Shown: positions 1 through 6,601, counted from the first letter of the stretch. The stretch: DNA of 7,009 nucleotides from Thermodesulfobacteriales bacterium (GCA_004525335.1 SPCL01000107.1:1-7009), one strand, 5' to 3'. Notes: generated by a model from the sequence alone, not told the origin. Made by a program: numbers and translations.

Positions 1-89
1 TGGTGCCGAAGGGGGGATTTGAACCCCCACGAGCGCAATGCCCACTGGATTCTGAGTCCAGCGCGTCTACCAAATTCCGCCACTTCGGC
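1..89 (-). tRNA. tRNA-Leu (anticodon CAG)
   Basis: Read on the - strand, the sequence folds into a complete class II tRNA. The acceptor stem GCCGAAG pairs with CTTCGGC, followed by discriminator A and an encoded CCA at positions 3-1. The D arm has stem GCGG/CGC with the GGTAGA-type loop. The anticodon stem CTGGA/TCCAG encloses loop CTCAGAA, giving anticodon CAG at 54-52, which reads CUG leucine codons. A long variable arm (GGGC paired with GCTC) is typical of leucine tRNAs. The T arm is GGGGG-TTCAAAT-CCCCC. No base is missing. The 3' end lies at the window edge, so any downstream neighbour or terminator is out of view. Confidence 0.97.
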
Positions 90-118
90 ATATCTTGCCT
101 AGTAACACCCAGACGCCA

Positions 119-132
119 CCTAATATTATCAC
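119..132 (-). promoter_or_regulatory. Probable promoter of tRNA-Leu (extended -10)
   Basis: On the - strand, TGTGATAAT is an extended -10 element (TG-n-GATAAT, hexamer at 130-125). It lies about 35 bases upstream of the first tRNA base, leaving a leader of roughly 28 bases for RNase P to remove. The nearest -35-like hexamer, TTGTTA, is about 21 bases away, which is too far for a standard promoter, so the extended -10 would have to carry recognition. The rest of 90-273 shows no gene and no clear terminator for the FIST gene that ends at 274. Confidence 0.45.
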
Positions 133-273
133 ACATCAGATAAAGGTGCTATAACAATTTGAGGCGTTAACTTATCTTAATTTCGATCAAAGTTTAGAAG
201 ATTAGGGCGCTAAGTATTAATGCATTAGTGATATTTAGACCACAAGCGCAATTATCAGCAGGTTTATTAGTAA

Positions 274-1458
274 TCACTTATCCGAGAATAAAACTAGTAC
301 TCCGGTATAAGTAAAAAGATGGTTACTGTCTTGAATTGGAGCAAATTCTGAGTTGCCGAAAAAGCCTATAAATGGGACATCTCCGAGAGCACTGCTTATA
401 TATGCCGCGTCTATGCCCTCATGACCGTATAGTGAAGATCCCCTTGCGCAACAGTTGAAATAAAATCCAAATCTAAAAGGATTGTCGGGATTTTGATTAG
501 AAGTAATTCTATCCAACATTTGTTTCAGATCTTGCCGTGCCATTTCCGGGTTTCTCAAAGTAAAACCGATTAATTGTCCATCCTCTACATTCTGAGGAAC
601 TGCAATATAACCAGACTTTTGGTCCACGCCTATAAGATTTCTTACTAGATAATCACTCCCGGTAATATGAGTCTGATCAGGATCAGGTGGGAAGGCTACA
701 AAAAGTAGGCGCAAAATATCCATAGGATCTCGAAGAATGCTTTTTGGAATACGCCTTTTTAGAACTTCATAAGCTGGCTCGCCATCAAGCTCTGAAATGA
801 TATTTTTATTAGATTTTGTTATAACGCAAGGAGGTCCTACTAATTGGCACCCTTGTGTAATATCGACTTTGTAGGAGAAATCTCCATCCAACAATAATCC
901 TGCAACAGCGCTTGAAGCGACGCTATCACCATAGAATTCAAAAGTATCATTAATCCTGGGATCCTCTGAAGCTGTGGCTCCGACTATAGGAATCGGGCCC
1001 AATTTTGATTCTATACCTTTAAATAACAATTCCGGATGAATATGAAAAGGGTCGGGCAACAAAGTGAGAATTGAACTTGGACTCTTAGAAGACTTTAATA
1101 GCTCCCCTATCTCTTCGCCTGCTTTCATCCCGCCAGCGCCCAACTGATAAATCACAAAGGGTTTAGATTTGATACTTTTTGAGGAAACGGCCAAGACTAC
1201 AACGCTAGGTTGAGCCTCTGTCTCGCCATAATTTGAGATAATACCTATGGCGCTGCATCCGCTAACATTTTTAGTATGAGTAATTTCGCAAACGACTTTT
1301 AATATCTCCTCATAATTTGCCCTGTGCGGAAAAGTACAAAAAACTAGCACCCAGTCGGCTTTACTAATCCCGGCATTGTCCATTGCCTGCTTTGCGGCTG
1401 CATTAGCAGCTTCAAAACTATTTTCTAGATCAGAACATCCTGTGCCTGCTTGAGTCAT
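274..1458 (-). CDS. FIST N/FIST C domain protein, standalone putative sensor
   Basis: This 394-residue protein matches the FIST family architecture. An N-terminal FIST domain spans roughly residues 33-220 and includes the GCSA motif (67-70) followed by a G-E-T-E/P-S-V-V-V-L-A strand. A FIST C domain follows at about 225-390, with the typical ending FNCCARGSSLYG (334-345), VPFIGFFGNSEFAP (361-374) and TYTGVLVLF (383-391). The family is thought to bind small ligands and is often joined to histidine kinase, GGDEF or chemotaxis modules. No such module is fused here or visible nearby, and there is no signal peptide or membrane helix, so a soluble cytoplasmic protein is likely. The ATG start is supported by AAAGGA five bases upstream. 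The stop is TGA. The 131 bases upstream contain only weak promoter-like sequences. Ligand and role cannot be deduced; family assignment is firm. Confidence 0.88.
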   Translation of the reverse strand: MTQAGTGCSDLENSFEAANAAAKQAMDNAGISKADWVLVFCTFPHRANYEEILKVVCEITHTKNVSGCSAIGIISNYGETEAQPSVVVLAVSSKSIKSKPFVIYQLGAGGMKAGEEIGELLKSSKSPSSILTLLPDPFHIHPELLFKGIESKLGPIPIVGATASEDPRINDTFEFYGDSVASSAVAGLLLDGDFSYKVDITQGCQLVGPPCVITKSNKNIISELDGEPAYEVLKRRIPKSILRDPMDILRLLFVAFPPDPDQTHITGSDYLVRNLIGVDQKSGYIAVPQNVEDGQLIGFTLRNPEMARQDLKQMLDRITSNQNPDNPFRFGFYFNCCARGSSLYGHEGIDAAYISSALGDVPFIGFFGNSEFAPIQDSNHLFTYTGVLVLFSDK

Positions 1459-1561
1459 TATTATCCTTTAAAGTATTAACAATCTTAAACATCTGGATTT
1501 GGGGCAAATTGCAGCTCTTATTATTTGAATGCAATAAAACATATACGTCATTATTTAGAAG

Positions 1562-1584
1562 AATAAAAATACGCGGTAACCGCA
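1562..1584 (-). terminator. Weak terminator-like hairpin after the split-barrel gene
   Basis: Just 6 bases past the stop codon of the - strand gene ending at 1590, GCGG-TTA-CCGC (1583-1573) can form a short stem, followed by GTATTTTTATT on that strand. The stem is only four to five base pairs and the T run is interrupted, so termination may be inefficient. The same bases form the palindrome GCGGTAACCGC and could instead be a protein-binding site upstream of the FIST gene. Confidence 0.35.
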
Positions 1585-1589
1585 AATTA

Positions 1590-2021
1590 TCAATCACCCC
1601 AAGATATTATTTTTTCAGGTGTTATTTTAATAACAGGAGCTCCGAGAGACTCTAACCCCATCTCATCATATTGAGCGTACTTTTTAGCGAGAATCTTTAG
1701 CGAATTCTTGTACTCTTCTCCTTCGTATATCATTTCTGCTGTGCCCTGAATTATTAAATAATAAAGCATGCTCCAGTTCTCTACATAGTTATCAATCACA
1801 AGAGAAATATTAGGATTGCTGATAATATTCCTTACTCTCTTCAATTTGCCGGCAGATACACTTTTGGGTTTTTTATCAATTGGGGAATAAATAAAGTTGC
1901 CCTCATATGCAAAACAAATAGGAAGTACTAGTGGTTTTCCTGATTCATCCACAGTTGCCATTCTTGCAATTCTATGTGAATTAATTATGTCTCTTTGTTT
2001 TTTTGTGAGATTTATTGTCAA
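1590..2021 (-). CDS. PPOX-class split-barrel protein, probable F420- or FMN-binding oxidoreductase (Rv0121-like)
   Basis: This 143-residue protein resembles the pyridoxamine 5'-phosphate oxidase-like split beta-barrel family, in particular the small Rv0121-type group annotated as probable F420-dependent enzymes. Visible family features are RIARMATVDESGKP (17-30), VLPICFAYEGNFIYSPIDKKPK (32-53), the KRVRNI segment (61-66), SLVIDNY..NWS (73-84) and the IIQGTAEMI strand (90-98). Members bind a flavin or deazaflavin at a dimer interface and reduce small molecules; whether this one uses F420, FMN or another ligand cannot be told. The start is TTG at 2021-2019. AAGGAG lies 16 bases upstream, which is long spacing, and an in-frame TGA at 2033-2031 excludes a start further out. 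The gene is divergent from prs and upstream of the FIST gene on the same strand, separated from it by a weak hairpin. Family firm, substrate unknown. Confidence 0.82.
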   Translation of the reverse strand: MTINLTKKQRDIINSHRIARMATVDESGKPLVLPICFAYEGNFIYSPIDKKPKSVSAGKLKRVRNIISNPNISLVIDNYVENWSMLYYLIIQGTAEMIYEGEEYKNSLKILAKKYAQYDEMGLESLGAPVIKITPEKIISWGD

Positions 2022-2051
2022 GCTAATTTTTCAATGACTCCTTAATATTTC

Positions 2052-2079
2052 TTGAATTATCATTTATGTCTTTTATAAT
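2052..2079 (+). promoter_or_regulatory. Sigma-70-type promoter of the prs operon
   Basis: TTGAAT (2052-2057) and a perfect TATAAT (2074-2079) are separated by 16 bases. Transcription would begin near 2086, giving a leader of about 45 bases before the prs start. This is the best promoter match in the window and sits in the divergent gap. On the - strand, TATTAT (2080-2075) overlaps its -10 and has a TTGATC 19 bases upstream (2105-2100), so the divergent gene may use an overlapping promoter. Confidence 0.65.
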
Positions 2080-2129
2080 ACCTTGTTTTTATTCGGGGTG
2101 ATCAATAATTTTAAGTGACATAAATTTAA

Positions 2130-3068
2130 ATGAATAATTTTAAAATCTTTTGTGGGACTTCAAACGTGCCGCTCGCTGAAGCAGTATGTAAATACTTGGG
2201 TGTCCCATTGGGAAAAGCTGAAATAAGAAGATTCAGTGACGGCGAGCTTTCAACGGCGATTGATGAAAGTGTGCGTGGGTGTCATGTATTTGTGCTACAG
2301 TCTACATGTCCGCCGACTAACGAGCATCTAATGGAGCTCCTAATTCTTACCGATGCGCTTAAAAGGGCTTCTGCTGCATCAGTTACAGCAGTCATACCTT
2401 ATTATGGTTATGCAAGGCAAGATAGAAAGGTTAAACCAAGAGCACCTATAACTGCAAAGCTAGTTGCAGACCTCATTACTACTTCTGGAATAAGCCGCGT
2501 AGTAACAGTAGATCTTCACGCTGGTCAGATTCAGGGGTTTTTTAATATACCTGTTGATCACATATATGCCTCACCCGTATTATTAGACTATATAAAGGAA
2601 ACTAATAATAATAATGATCTTGTTATCGTTTCCCCAGATGCCGGAGGAATGGAAAGGGCAAGAGTCTTCGCAAAAAAGTTAGATGCCGGACTTGCTATGA
2701 CAGATAAGAGACGCCCTAATCCCAACCAGGCAGAGATAATGAATGTGATCGGAGATGTCGAGGGCAAATCTGTAATCCTATTTGATGACTTAGTCGACAC
2801 AGCCGGTACTGCCATACAAGCAGCACAAGCACTAATAAAAAATGGGGCAAAGAGGGCATCTCTTTGCTGTACTCATGCAGTACTGTCCGGTAAGGCAATT
2901 GAAAGAATAAAAGATTCGGTACTTGAGGAAGTTATAATTACAGATACTATACCACCGTCTCAAGATGTGATAGATTGTGATAAATTCAAAGTACTTACTA
3001 TTGCTGACCTATTAGGTGAGTCAATAAAAAGAATAACAACAGGAGAATCCATAAGCAGTCTTTTTTAA
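2130..3068 (+). CDS. prs: Ribose-phosphate pyrophosphokinase (PRPP synthetase)
   Basis: The enzyme makes 5-phosphoribosyl 1-pyrophosphate and AMP from ribose 5-phosphate and ATP in the cytoplasm, feeding purine, pyrimidine, NAD, histidine and tryptophan synthesis. At 312 residues it has the usual bacterial length. It carries the N-terminal KIFCGTSN and RRFSDGE segments (5-12, 33-39), the catalytic loop region YARQDRK (94-100), the divalent-metal/ATP segment DLHAGQIQGFF (128-138), SPDAGGMERA (168-177), DKRR (192-195) and the ribose-phosphate-binding loop ILFDDLVDTAGTA (216-228). A run of four asparagines (159-162, from an AAT-type repeat) sits in the linker before SPDAGG and looks neutral. The ATG is immediately preceded by an in-frame TAA (2127-2129), so the start cannot lie upstream, yet no Shine-Dalgarno sequence is present; the leader there is A/T-rich. 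It is the first gene of the prs-rplY-pth-hppA unit. Confidence 0.97.
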   Translation: MNNFKIFCGTSNVPLAEAVCKYLGVPLGKAEIRRFSDGELSTAIDESVRGCHVFVLQSTCPPTNEHLMELLILTDALKRASAASVTAVIPYYGYARQDRKVKPRAPITAKLVADLITTSGISRVVTVDLHAGQIQGFFNIPVDHIYASPVLLDYIKETNNNNDLVIVSPDAGGMERARVFAKKLDAGLAMTDKRRPNPNQAEIMNVIGDVEGKSVILFDDLVDTAGTAIQAAQALIKNGAKRASLCCTHAVLSGKAIERIKDSVLEEVIITDTIPPSQDVIDCDKFKVLTIADLLGESIKRITTGESISSLF

Positions 3069-3102
3069 CCAATAGGTTTGTATATATGGAAGGAGCTAAA
3101 AA

Positions 3103-3768
3103 ATGGCACAGAGCACATTAAATGTATTAAAAAGAAAAAGAATGGGGAAGAGCGGGGCTAGAGAAATTAGAAAAGAAGGTAATATTCCTGCTGTATTATA
3201 TGGCAAGGGAACAGAAACTCTTTCGCTTGTTATTAACCCCGCCGAGTTAAAAGAGGCGCTATCAACAGACGCCGGGGAAAACACATTGCTTGAGATACAT
3301 GTAAAAGACGAAGAAGCTGAAATCCAAAAGTTATCACTTCTAAGAGAAGTTCAATATGACTATCTAACAGATAAACCTATTCATTTAGACTTCCAGGCTT
3401 TAGATATGAAAGAGAAGATTACCGTTACTGTCCCTGTTCAGATAGAAGGTAGCGCCAAGGGAGTTAAAGAAGGCGGGATATTAGAGGAAATATTAAGAGA
3501 GATTAGTGTTGAGTGCTTACCTACAAACATCCCTAACTCATTCTCTGTTGATGTAACAGAACTTGAAATAGGACATTCTATACATGTTGGTACCTTAGAA
3601 ATAGAAGAAGGGGTAACAATACTTCATGAGAATGAAGACACGATTGTAACCGTCCTAGCACCTAAAGTGGAGACTGAACCTACTGAAGAAGAAATTGAAG
3701 GGGAAGAAGGAACTGAGGAAGCTGCGACTGAAGAAGCTCAAGAAGAAGGAAGCGAAGAGGGTAGTTAA
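3103..3768 (+). CDS. rplY: 50S ribosomal protein L25, long CTC/TL5 form
   Basis: This protein binds 5S rRNA in the central protuberance of the large subunit. At 221 residues it is the two-domain form, not the roughly 95-residue E. coli type. An N-terminal 5S-binding domain (about 1-95) contains GKSGAREIRKEGNIPAVLYG (15-34) and ends in YDYLTDKPIHLDFQAL (85-100). A C-terminal beta domain (about 101-187) contains VPVQIEGSAKGVKEGGILE (110-128). A low-complexity glutamate-rich tail (about 188-221) has no basic residue. The ATG is preceded by GGAAGGAG (3088-3094 region) at 8-base spacing. It begins 34 bases after prs and ends 5 bases before pth; this prs-rplY-pth order is common in bacteria. Assignment is firm, while the function of the acidic tail is unknown. 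Confidence 0.96.
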   Translation: MAQSTLNVLKRKRMGKSGAREIRKEGNIPAVLYGKGTETLSLVINPAELKEALSTDAGENTLLEIHVKDEEAEIQKLSLLREVQYDYLTDKPIHLDFQALDMKEKITVTVPVQIEGSAKGVKEGGILEEILREISVECLPTNIPNSFSVDVTELEIGHSIHVGTLEIEEGVTILHENEDTIVTVLAPKVETEPTEEEIEGEEGTEEAATEEAQEEGSEEGS

Positions 3769-3776
3769 CCCTAATG
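3757..3776 (+). promoter_or_regulatory. Hairpin over the rplY stop and the pth ribosome binding site
   Basis: AGGGT (3758-3762) pairs perfectly with ACCCT (3768-3772) around loop AGTTA. The left arm holds most of the GAGGG ribosome binding site of pth (3757-3761), and the rplY stop codon TAA (3766-3768) spans loop and right arm. A ribosome finishing rplY would melt the stem and expose the site, which would couple pth translation to rplY. The pairing is visible; the coupling is inference. Confidence 0.4.
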
Positions 3777-4376
3777 AAATTAGTTGTAGGACTCGGAAAT
3801 CCTGGGAAGGAATACACGCTGACTAAGCACAACGTCGGTTTTTTAGTAGTAGATGAATTAGGGAAAAGGGTTGGAATAGATATACAAAAAAGTAAATTTC
3901 AAAGTTTGTACGGTGAAGGATTTTTAGAAGGCAATAAGATACTTCTCTTAAAACCGCAAACTTATATGAACCGCAGTGGGGGTGCGGTTTCAAGTGCTTC
4001 GGACTTTTACAAAATTCCCTCTGAAAATATTATCGTAATACATGACGAAATGGATATATCGCTTGGCAGGATAATGATAAAGCCCGGCGGGGGAAGTGCC
4101 GGAAACAATGGGATTAAATCAATAATATCATCTTTAGGCAATAAAGATTTCATTAGGGTCAGAATTGGCATCGGAAAGCCTAATGCTAAATCGGATGGAG
4201 CAAACCATGTACTTTCCAACTTCAATAAGAGTGAAAGCGCTATGGTAGAAGAGTCAATCCAAACTGCGACTGATGCAGTATTAGAGATTATGAACAACGG
4301 GCTTGAGAAAGCCATGAACAAGTACAATGTTAAATCTGAAAACAAAGAAAATACAGAACAAATAAGTTCTCGTTAA
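3774..4376 (+). CDS. pth: Peptidyl-tRNA hydrolase
   Basis: Pth cleaves the ester bond of peptidyl-tRNAs that drop off ribosomes, recycling tRNA in the cytoplasm. The 200-residue protein has the normal length and all active-site positions of the bacterial family: N9 in VGLGNPG (5-11), catalytic H19 in TKHNVGF (17-23), N66 in KPQTYMNRSG (60-69), D91 in IHDEMD (89-94) and N112 in GGSAGNNGIKSI (106-117). These correspond to E. coli N10, H20, N68, D93 and N114. The last 15 or so residues are a polar tail rich in K, E and N. The ATG lies 5 bases after the rplY stop, with GAGGG 12 bases upstream, a slightly long spacing that suits translation coupled to rplY. The hppA gene follows 19 bases later. 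Confidence 0.97.
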   Translation: MKLVVGLGNPGKEYTLTKHNVGFLVVDELGKRVGIDIQKSKFQSLYGEGFLEGNKILLLKPQTYMNRSGGAVSSASDFYKIPSENIIVIHDEMDISLGRIMIKPGGGSAGNNGIKSIISSLGNKDFIRVRIGIGKPNAKSDGANHVLSNFNKSESAMVEESIQTATDAVLEIMNNGLEKAMNKYNVKSENKENTEQISSR

Positions 4377-4395
4377 TTAAAGGAGGTTTAATCCA

Positions 4396-6438
4396 ATGGG
4401 AGAAGTAATAGCAGCCCTGTTTGGGCTCATTTTAGGAGTAATTGTCTTAGGATATGCTTATTTAGTATATCGTGAGGTAAAGTCTCTTCCAGCAGGCAAT
4501 GACACAATGAAGGAGATCGCAGCTTCAATAGAAGAGGGAGCGATGGTCTTCTTAAATAGAGAATACAGGATAATCGGGATTTTTGTTGCCATAGTGTTTA
4601 TCCTACTTGGCATTTTTATTGGCTGGAAAGCAGCTATCGCATACTTAGGCGGCGCTGTTTGTTCGATACTTGCAGGATTCTTCGGAATGAAATCGGCAAC
4701 TAAAGCAAATGTCAGAACTGCCCAAGCCGCAGCCACAGAAGGACAAGGCAGAGCACTTGCAGTTGCATTCAAAGGCGGAAACGTCATGGGATTATCAGTA
4801 GCCGGTTTAGGTCTACTAGGGCTTTCAGTAGCCTTTGTTTTTGGAATCGGCCTTCCGGTCAATCCAACTGACCCATCAGCACTTGCATTGTTCGCTCAGA
4901 ATTTTGCAGAAGTAATCGGCGGATTCGCTATGGGTGCAAGTACGGTCGCACTGTTTGCAAGAATCGGCGGCGGTATCTTCACTAAGGGAGCAGATGTTGG
5001 AGCAGACTTAGTTGGTAAAGTCGAAGCTGGCATCCCTGAAGATGATGCCAGAAACCCTGCTACAATCGCAGACAATGTTGGAGACAATGTTGGAGACGTT
5101 GCAGGAATGGGTGCTGACCTTTTTGAATCATATGTCGGTGCTGTTATCGCAACAATGGTTATTGCTGCAGGTATGGGAGTGAATGAAATAGCCTTAATCT
5201 CTATTCCAATAATTCTAATAGCAGTAGGAAGCTTCGCTTCCATAATCGGATCTAAAAGTGTTGAGTGGATGAAAGACTTAGAACCTCATCTAGTACTAAG
5301 AAGAGCCACATTCTATGCCGGTGGGATTTACCTGGCAGTTTCTCTTATAGTGCTCTTAGTAGTAGGTCTTGTAGACGGTATAGGCGGATATATAATCTGG
5401 ATATGGCTATCAGCTGTTTTAGGGCTATTAGCTGGTATATCTATCGGATTATTAACGGAATACTACACTTCCGGCTCTCCAGTTAGAAGGATTGCGGAAG
5501 CATCTCAAACCGGAGTTGCTACCAACATCATCGAAGGACTTTCAGTGGGTATGGTGAGTACCACAGCTCCTGTGATAGTAATAGCTATTGCGATCGGGGT
5601 TTCTTATTCATTTGCCGGACTCTACGGAATTGGAATTGCGGCTGTGAGCATGCTTGCAACTATCGGAATAACAATGTCAGTCGACGCTTACGGACCTGTC
5701 GCTGACAATGCCGGCGGTATTGCAGAGATGGCTCATCTTGGAGAAGACGTAAGAAAAATCACTGACAAACTTGACTCACTTGGAAACACAACAGCGGCTA
5801 TCGGAAAAGGATTCGCAATCGGTTCTGCCGCACTTGCAGCTCTTGCTTTATTTGCTGCATATACCAAGGCAGTTGGTCTGACTTCAATCGATCTAACTCA
5901 TAGTAATGTTATTACCGGCTTGCTCTTAGGCGGAACACTGCCGTATTTACTTGGCGCGCTCACGATGGGAGCTGTTGGAAGAACTGCACAAAAGATGGTG
6001 GAAGAGGTAAGAAGGCAGTTTAGGGACATCCCGGGACTTCTTGAGGGAGAGGCAAAAGCTGATTATGCAACATGTGTTGCTATTAGCACTGACGCTTCAC
6101 TTAGAGAAATGGTAGTTCCCGGAATCATCGCTGTCTTAGCCCCTATTGTAATGGGGCTTATCCTTGGACCTGAAGGCCTGGGAGGCTTTCTAGCTGGAGC
6201 AATTGTATCAGGTGTGATGTTAGCGCTTATGATGGCAAACTCCGGTGGCGCATGGGACAACGCCAAAAAGTATATTGAAGAAGGCAATCTCGGTGGAAAA
6301 GGATCAGATGCTCATCACGCAGCAGTTGTGGGAGACACGATTGGTGATCCGTTTAAAGATACTTCAGGACCTGCAATGAACATTTTGATTAAGCTAATGT
6401 CAATTGTATCTCTTGTAATTGCACCGCTATTAATTTGA
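4396..6438 (+). CDS. hppA: Membrane-bound ion-translocating pyrophosphatase, K+-dependent, probably Na+-pumping
   Basis: This integral membrane enzyme hydrolyses pyrophosphate and pumps cations out of the cytoplasm. The 680 residues form about 16 hydrophobic helices, as usual for the family. Pyrophosphate/Mg-binding segments are intact: DVGADLVGKVE (200-210), EDD (215-217), ATIADNVGDNVGD (222-234), SVDAYGPVADNAGG (428-441), GGAWDNAKKYIE (617-628) and GDTIGDPFKDTSGP (646-659). In GNTTAAIGKG (463-472), Ala467 and Gly470 occupy the positions that are Lys and Thr in K+-independent enzymes, placing it in the K+-dependent class. Glu244 in DLFESY (241-246) is at the helix-6 position typical of Na+ pumps, whereas plant K+-dependent H+ pumps have the glutamate shifted. 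Na+ (or dual Na+/H+) transport is therefore inferred. EDDA replaces the commoner EDDP at 215-218. A strong AGGAGG (4381-4386) lies 9 bases before the ATG. It is the last gene of the prs unit. Confidence 0.96.
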   Translation: MGEVIAALFGLILGVIVLGYAYLVYREVKSLPAGNDTMKEIAASIEEGAMVFLNREYRIIGIFVAIVFILLGIFIGWKAAIAYLGGAVCSILAGFFGMKSATKANVRTAQAAATEGQGRALAVAFKGGNVMGLSVAGLGLLGLSVAFVFGIGLPVNPTDPSALALFAQNFAEVIGGFAMGASTVALFARIGGGIFTKGADVGADLVGKVEAGIPEDDARNPATIADNVGDNVGDVAGMGADLFESYVGAVIATMVIAAGMGVNEIALISIPIILIAVGSFASIIGSKSVEWMKDLEPHLVLRRATFYAGGIYLAVSLIVLLVVGLVDGIGGYIIWIWLSAVLGLLAGISIGLLTEYYTSGSPVRRIAEASQTGVATNIIEGLSVGMVSTTAPVIVIAIAIGVSYSFAGLYGIGIAAVSMLATIGITMSVDAYGPVADNAGGIAEMAHLGEDVRKITDKLDSLGNTTAAIGKGFAIGSAALAALALFAAYTKAVGLTSIDLTHSNVITGLLLGGTLPYLLGALTMGAVGRTAQKMVEEVRRQFRDIPGLLEGEAKADYATCVAISTDASLREMVVPGIIAVLAPIVMGLILGPEGLGGFLAGAIVSGVMLALMMANSGGAWDNAKKYIEEGNLGGKGSDAHHAAVVGDTIGDPFKDTSGPAMNILIKLMSIVSLVIAPLLI

Positions 6439-6439
6439 C

Positions 6440-6480
6440 AAAAAAAACAAATGGGGTGCAGTATTAAAGCTGCATCCCCT
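6440..6480 (-). terminator. Hairpin with T tract on the - strand, between hppA and rpsF
   Basis: GGGGTGCAG (6453-6461) pairs with CTGCATCCCC (6470-6479) as nine base pairs with one bulged T, around an 8-base loop. On the - strand the stem is followed after a few bases by eight T (the A run 6440-6447), the usual form of an intrinsic terminator. On the + strand the stem is followed by TAAATAATC, with no T run. It begins right after the hppA stop codon, so on the + strand it may still mark or protect the operon's 3' end. Confidence 0.5.
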
Positions 6481-6488
6481 AAATAATC

Positions 6489-6516
6489 TTAACAATTTGG
6501 TATTTTCGGGTAAAAT
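6489..6516 (+). promoter_or_regulatory. Probable promoter of rpsF
   Basis: TTAACA (6489-6494) and TAAAAT (6511-6516) are separated by 16 bases, a reasonable sigma-70-type match. Transcription would start near 6523, giving a leader of about 79 bases. Its position after the hppA hairpin suggests rpsF begins a new transcription unit, though read-through from hppA cannot be excluded. Confidence 0.5.
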
Positions 6517-6534
6517 ATACAGATATTAAAATAA

Positions 6535-6594
6535 TCTGTCGCTCTGATAACACTACAAACTACCATCAGAGCCCAAATGACCGAGACAGGAGGT
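6535..6594 (+). promoter_or_regulatory. S6:S18-type leader RNA controlling rpsF
   Basis: The rpsF leader folds into two stacked helices. Outer helix CTGTC (6536-6540) pairs with GACAG (6585-6589), extendable by a T-G pair. Inner helix GCTCTGAT (6541-6548) pairs perfectly with ATCAGAGC (6565-6572) around a 16-base loop. The helices abut on the 5' side and are separated on the 3' side by a 12-base bulge (6573-6584) that contains CCG (6581-6583) just before the outer helix. This is the arrangement described for the rpsF leader bound by the S6:S18 protein complex, where the CCG bulge imitates their 16S rRNA site. The outer helix covers the first bases of the AGGAGGT ribosome binding site (6588-6594), so binding could repress translation. 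The fold is seen; the regulatory role rests on the known motif. Confidence 0.72.
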
Positions 6595-6601
6595 AGTAAA
6601 C

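Noticed and set aside
218..227. Palindrome TAATGCATTA between tRNA-Leu and the FIST gene
   Set aside because: It is a short A/T-rich palindrome with no T run and no link to a promoter, so neither a terminator nor an operator can be supported.
2104..2143. An 11-base direct repeat AATAATTTTAA on either side of the prs start
   Set aside because: In such an A/T-rich stretch it is easily explained by chance, and one copy lies in the coding region.
2600..2620. An AAT-type triplet repeat within prs
   Set aside because: It is short, in frame, and encodes four asparagines in a linker; there is no sign of phase variation because triplet changes keep the frame.
4007..4345. A 112-codon open frame on the - strand inside pth
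   Set aside because: It is wholly antisense to an intact pth gene, has no recognisable domain or ribosome binding site, and looks like a by-product of the pth codons.
5068..5094. A 12-base tandem repeat in hppA
   Set aside because: It encodes the DNVGDNVGD pyrophosphate-binding motif conserved across the whole family, so it is functional and not a recent repeat.
4458..5243. Two long - strand open frames (134 and 115 codons) inside hppA
   Set aside because: They mirror the Gly/Ala-rich hppA codons, have composition without family features, and overlap a fully conserved gene.
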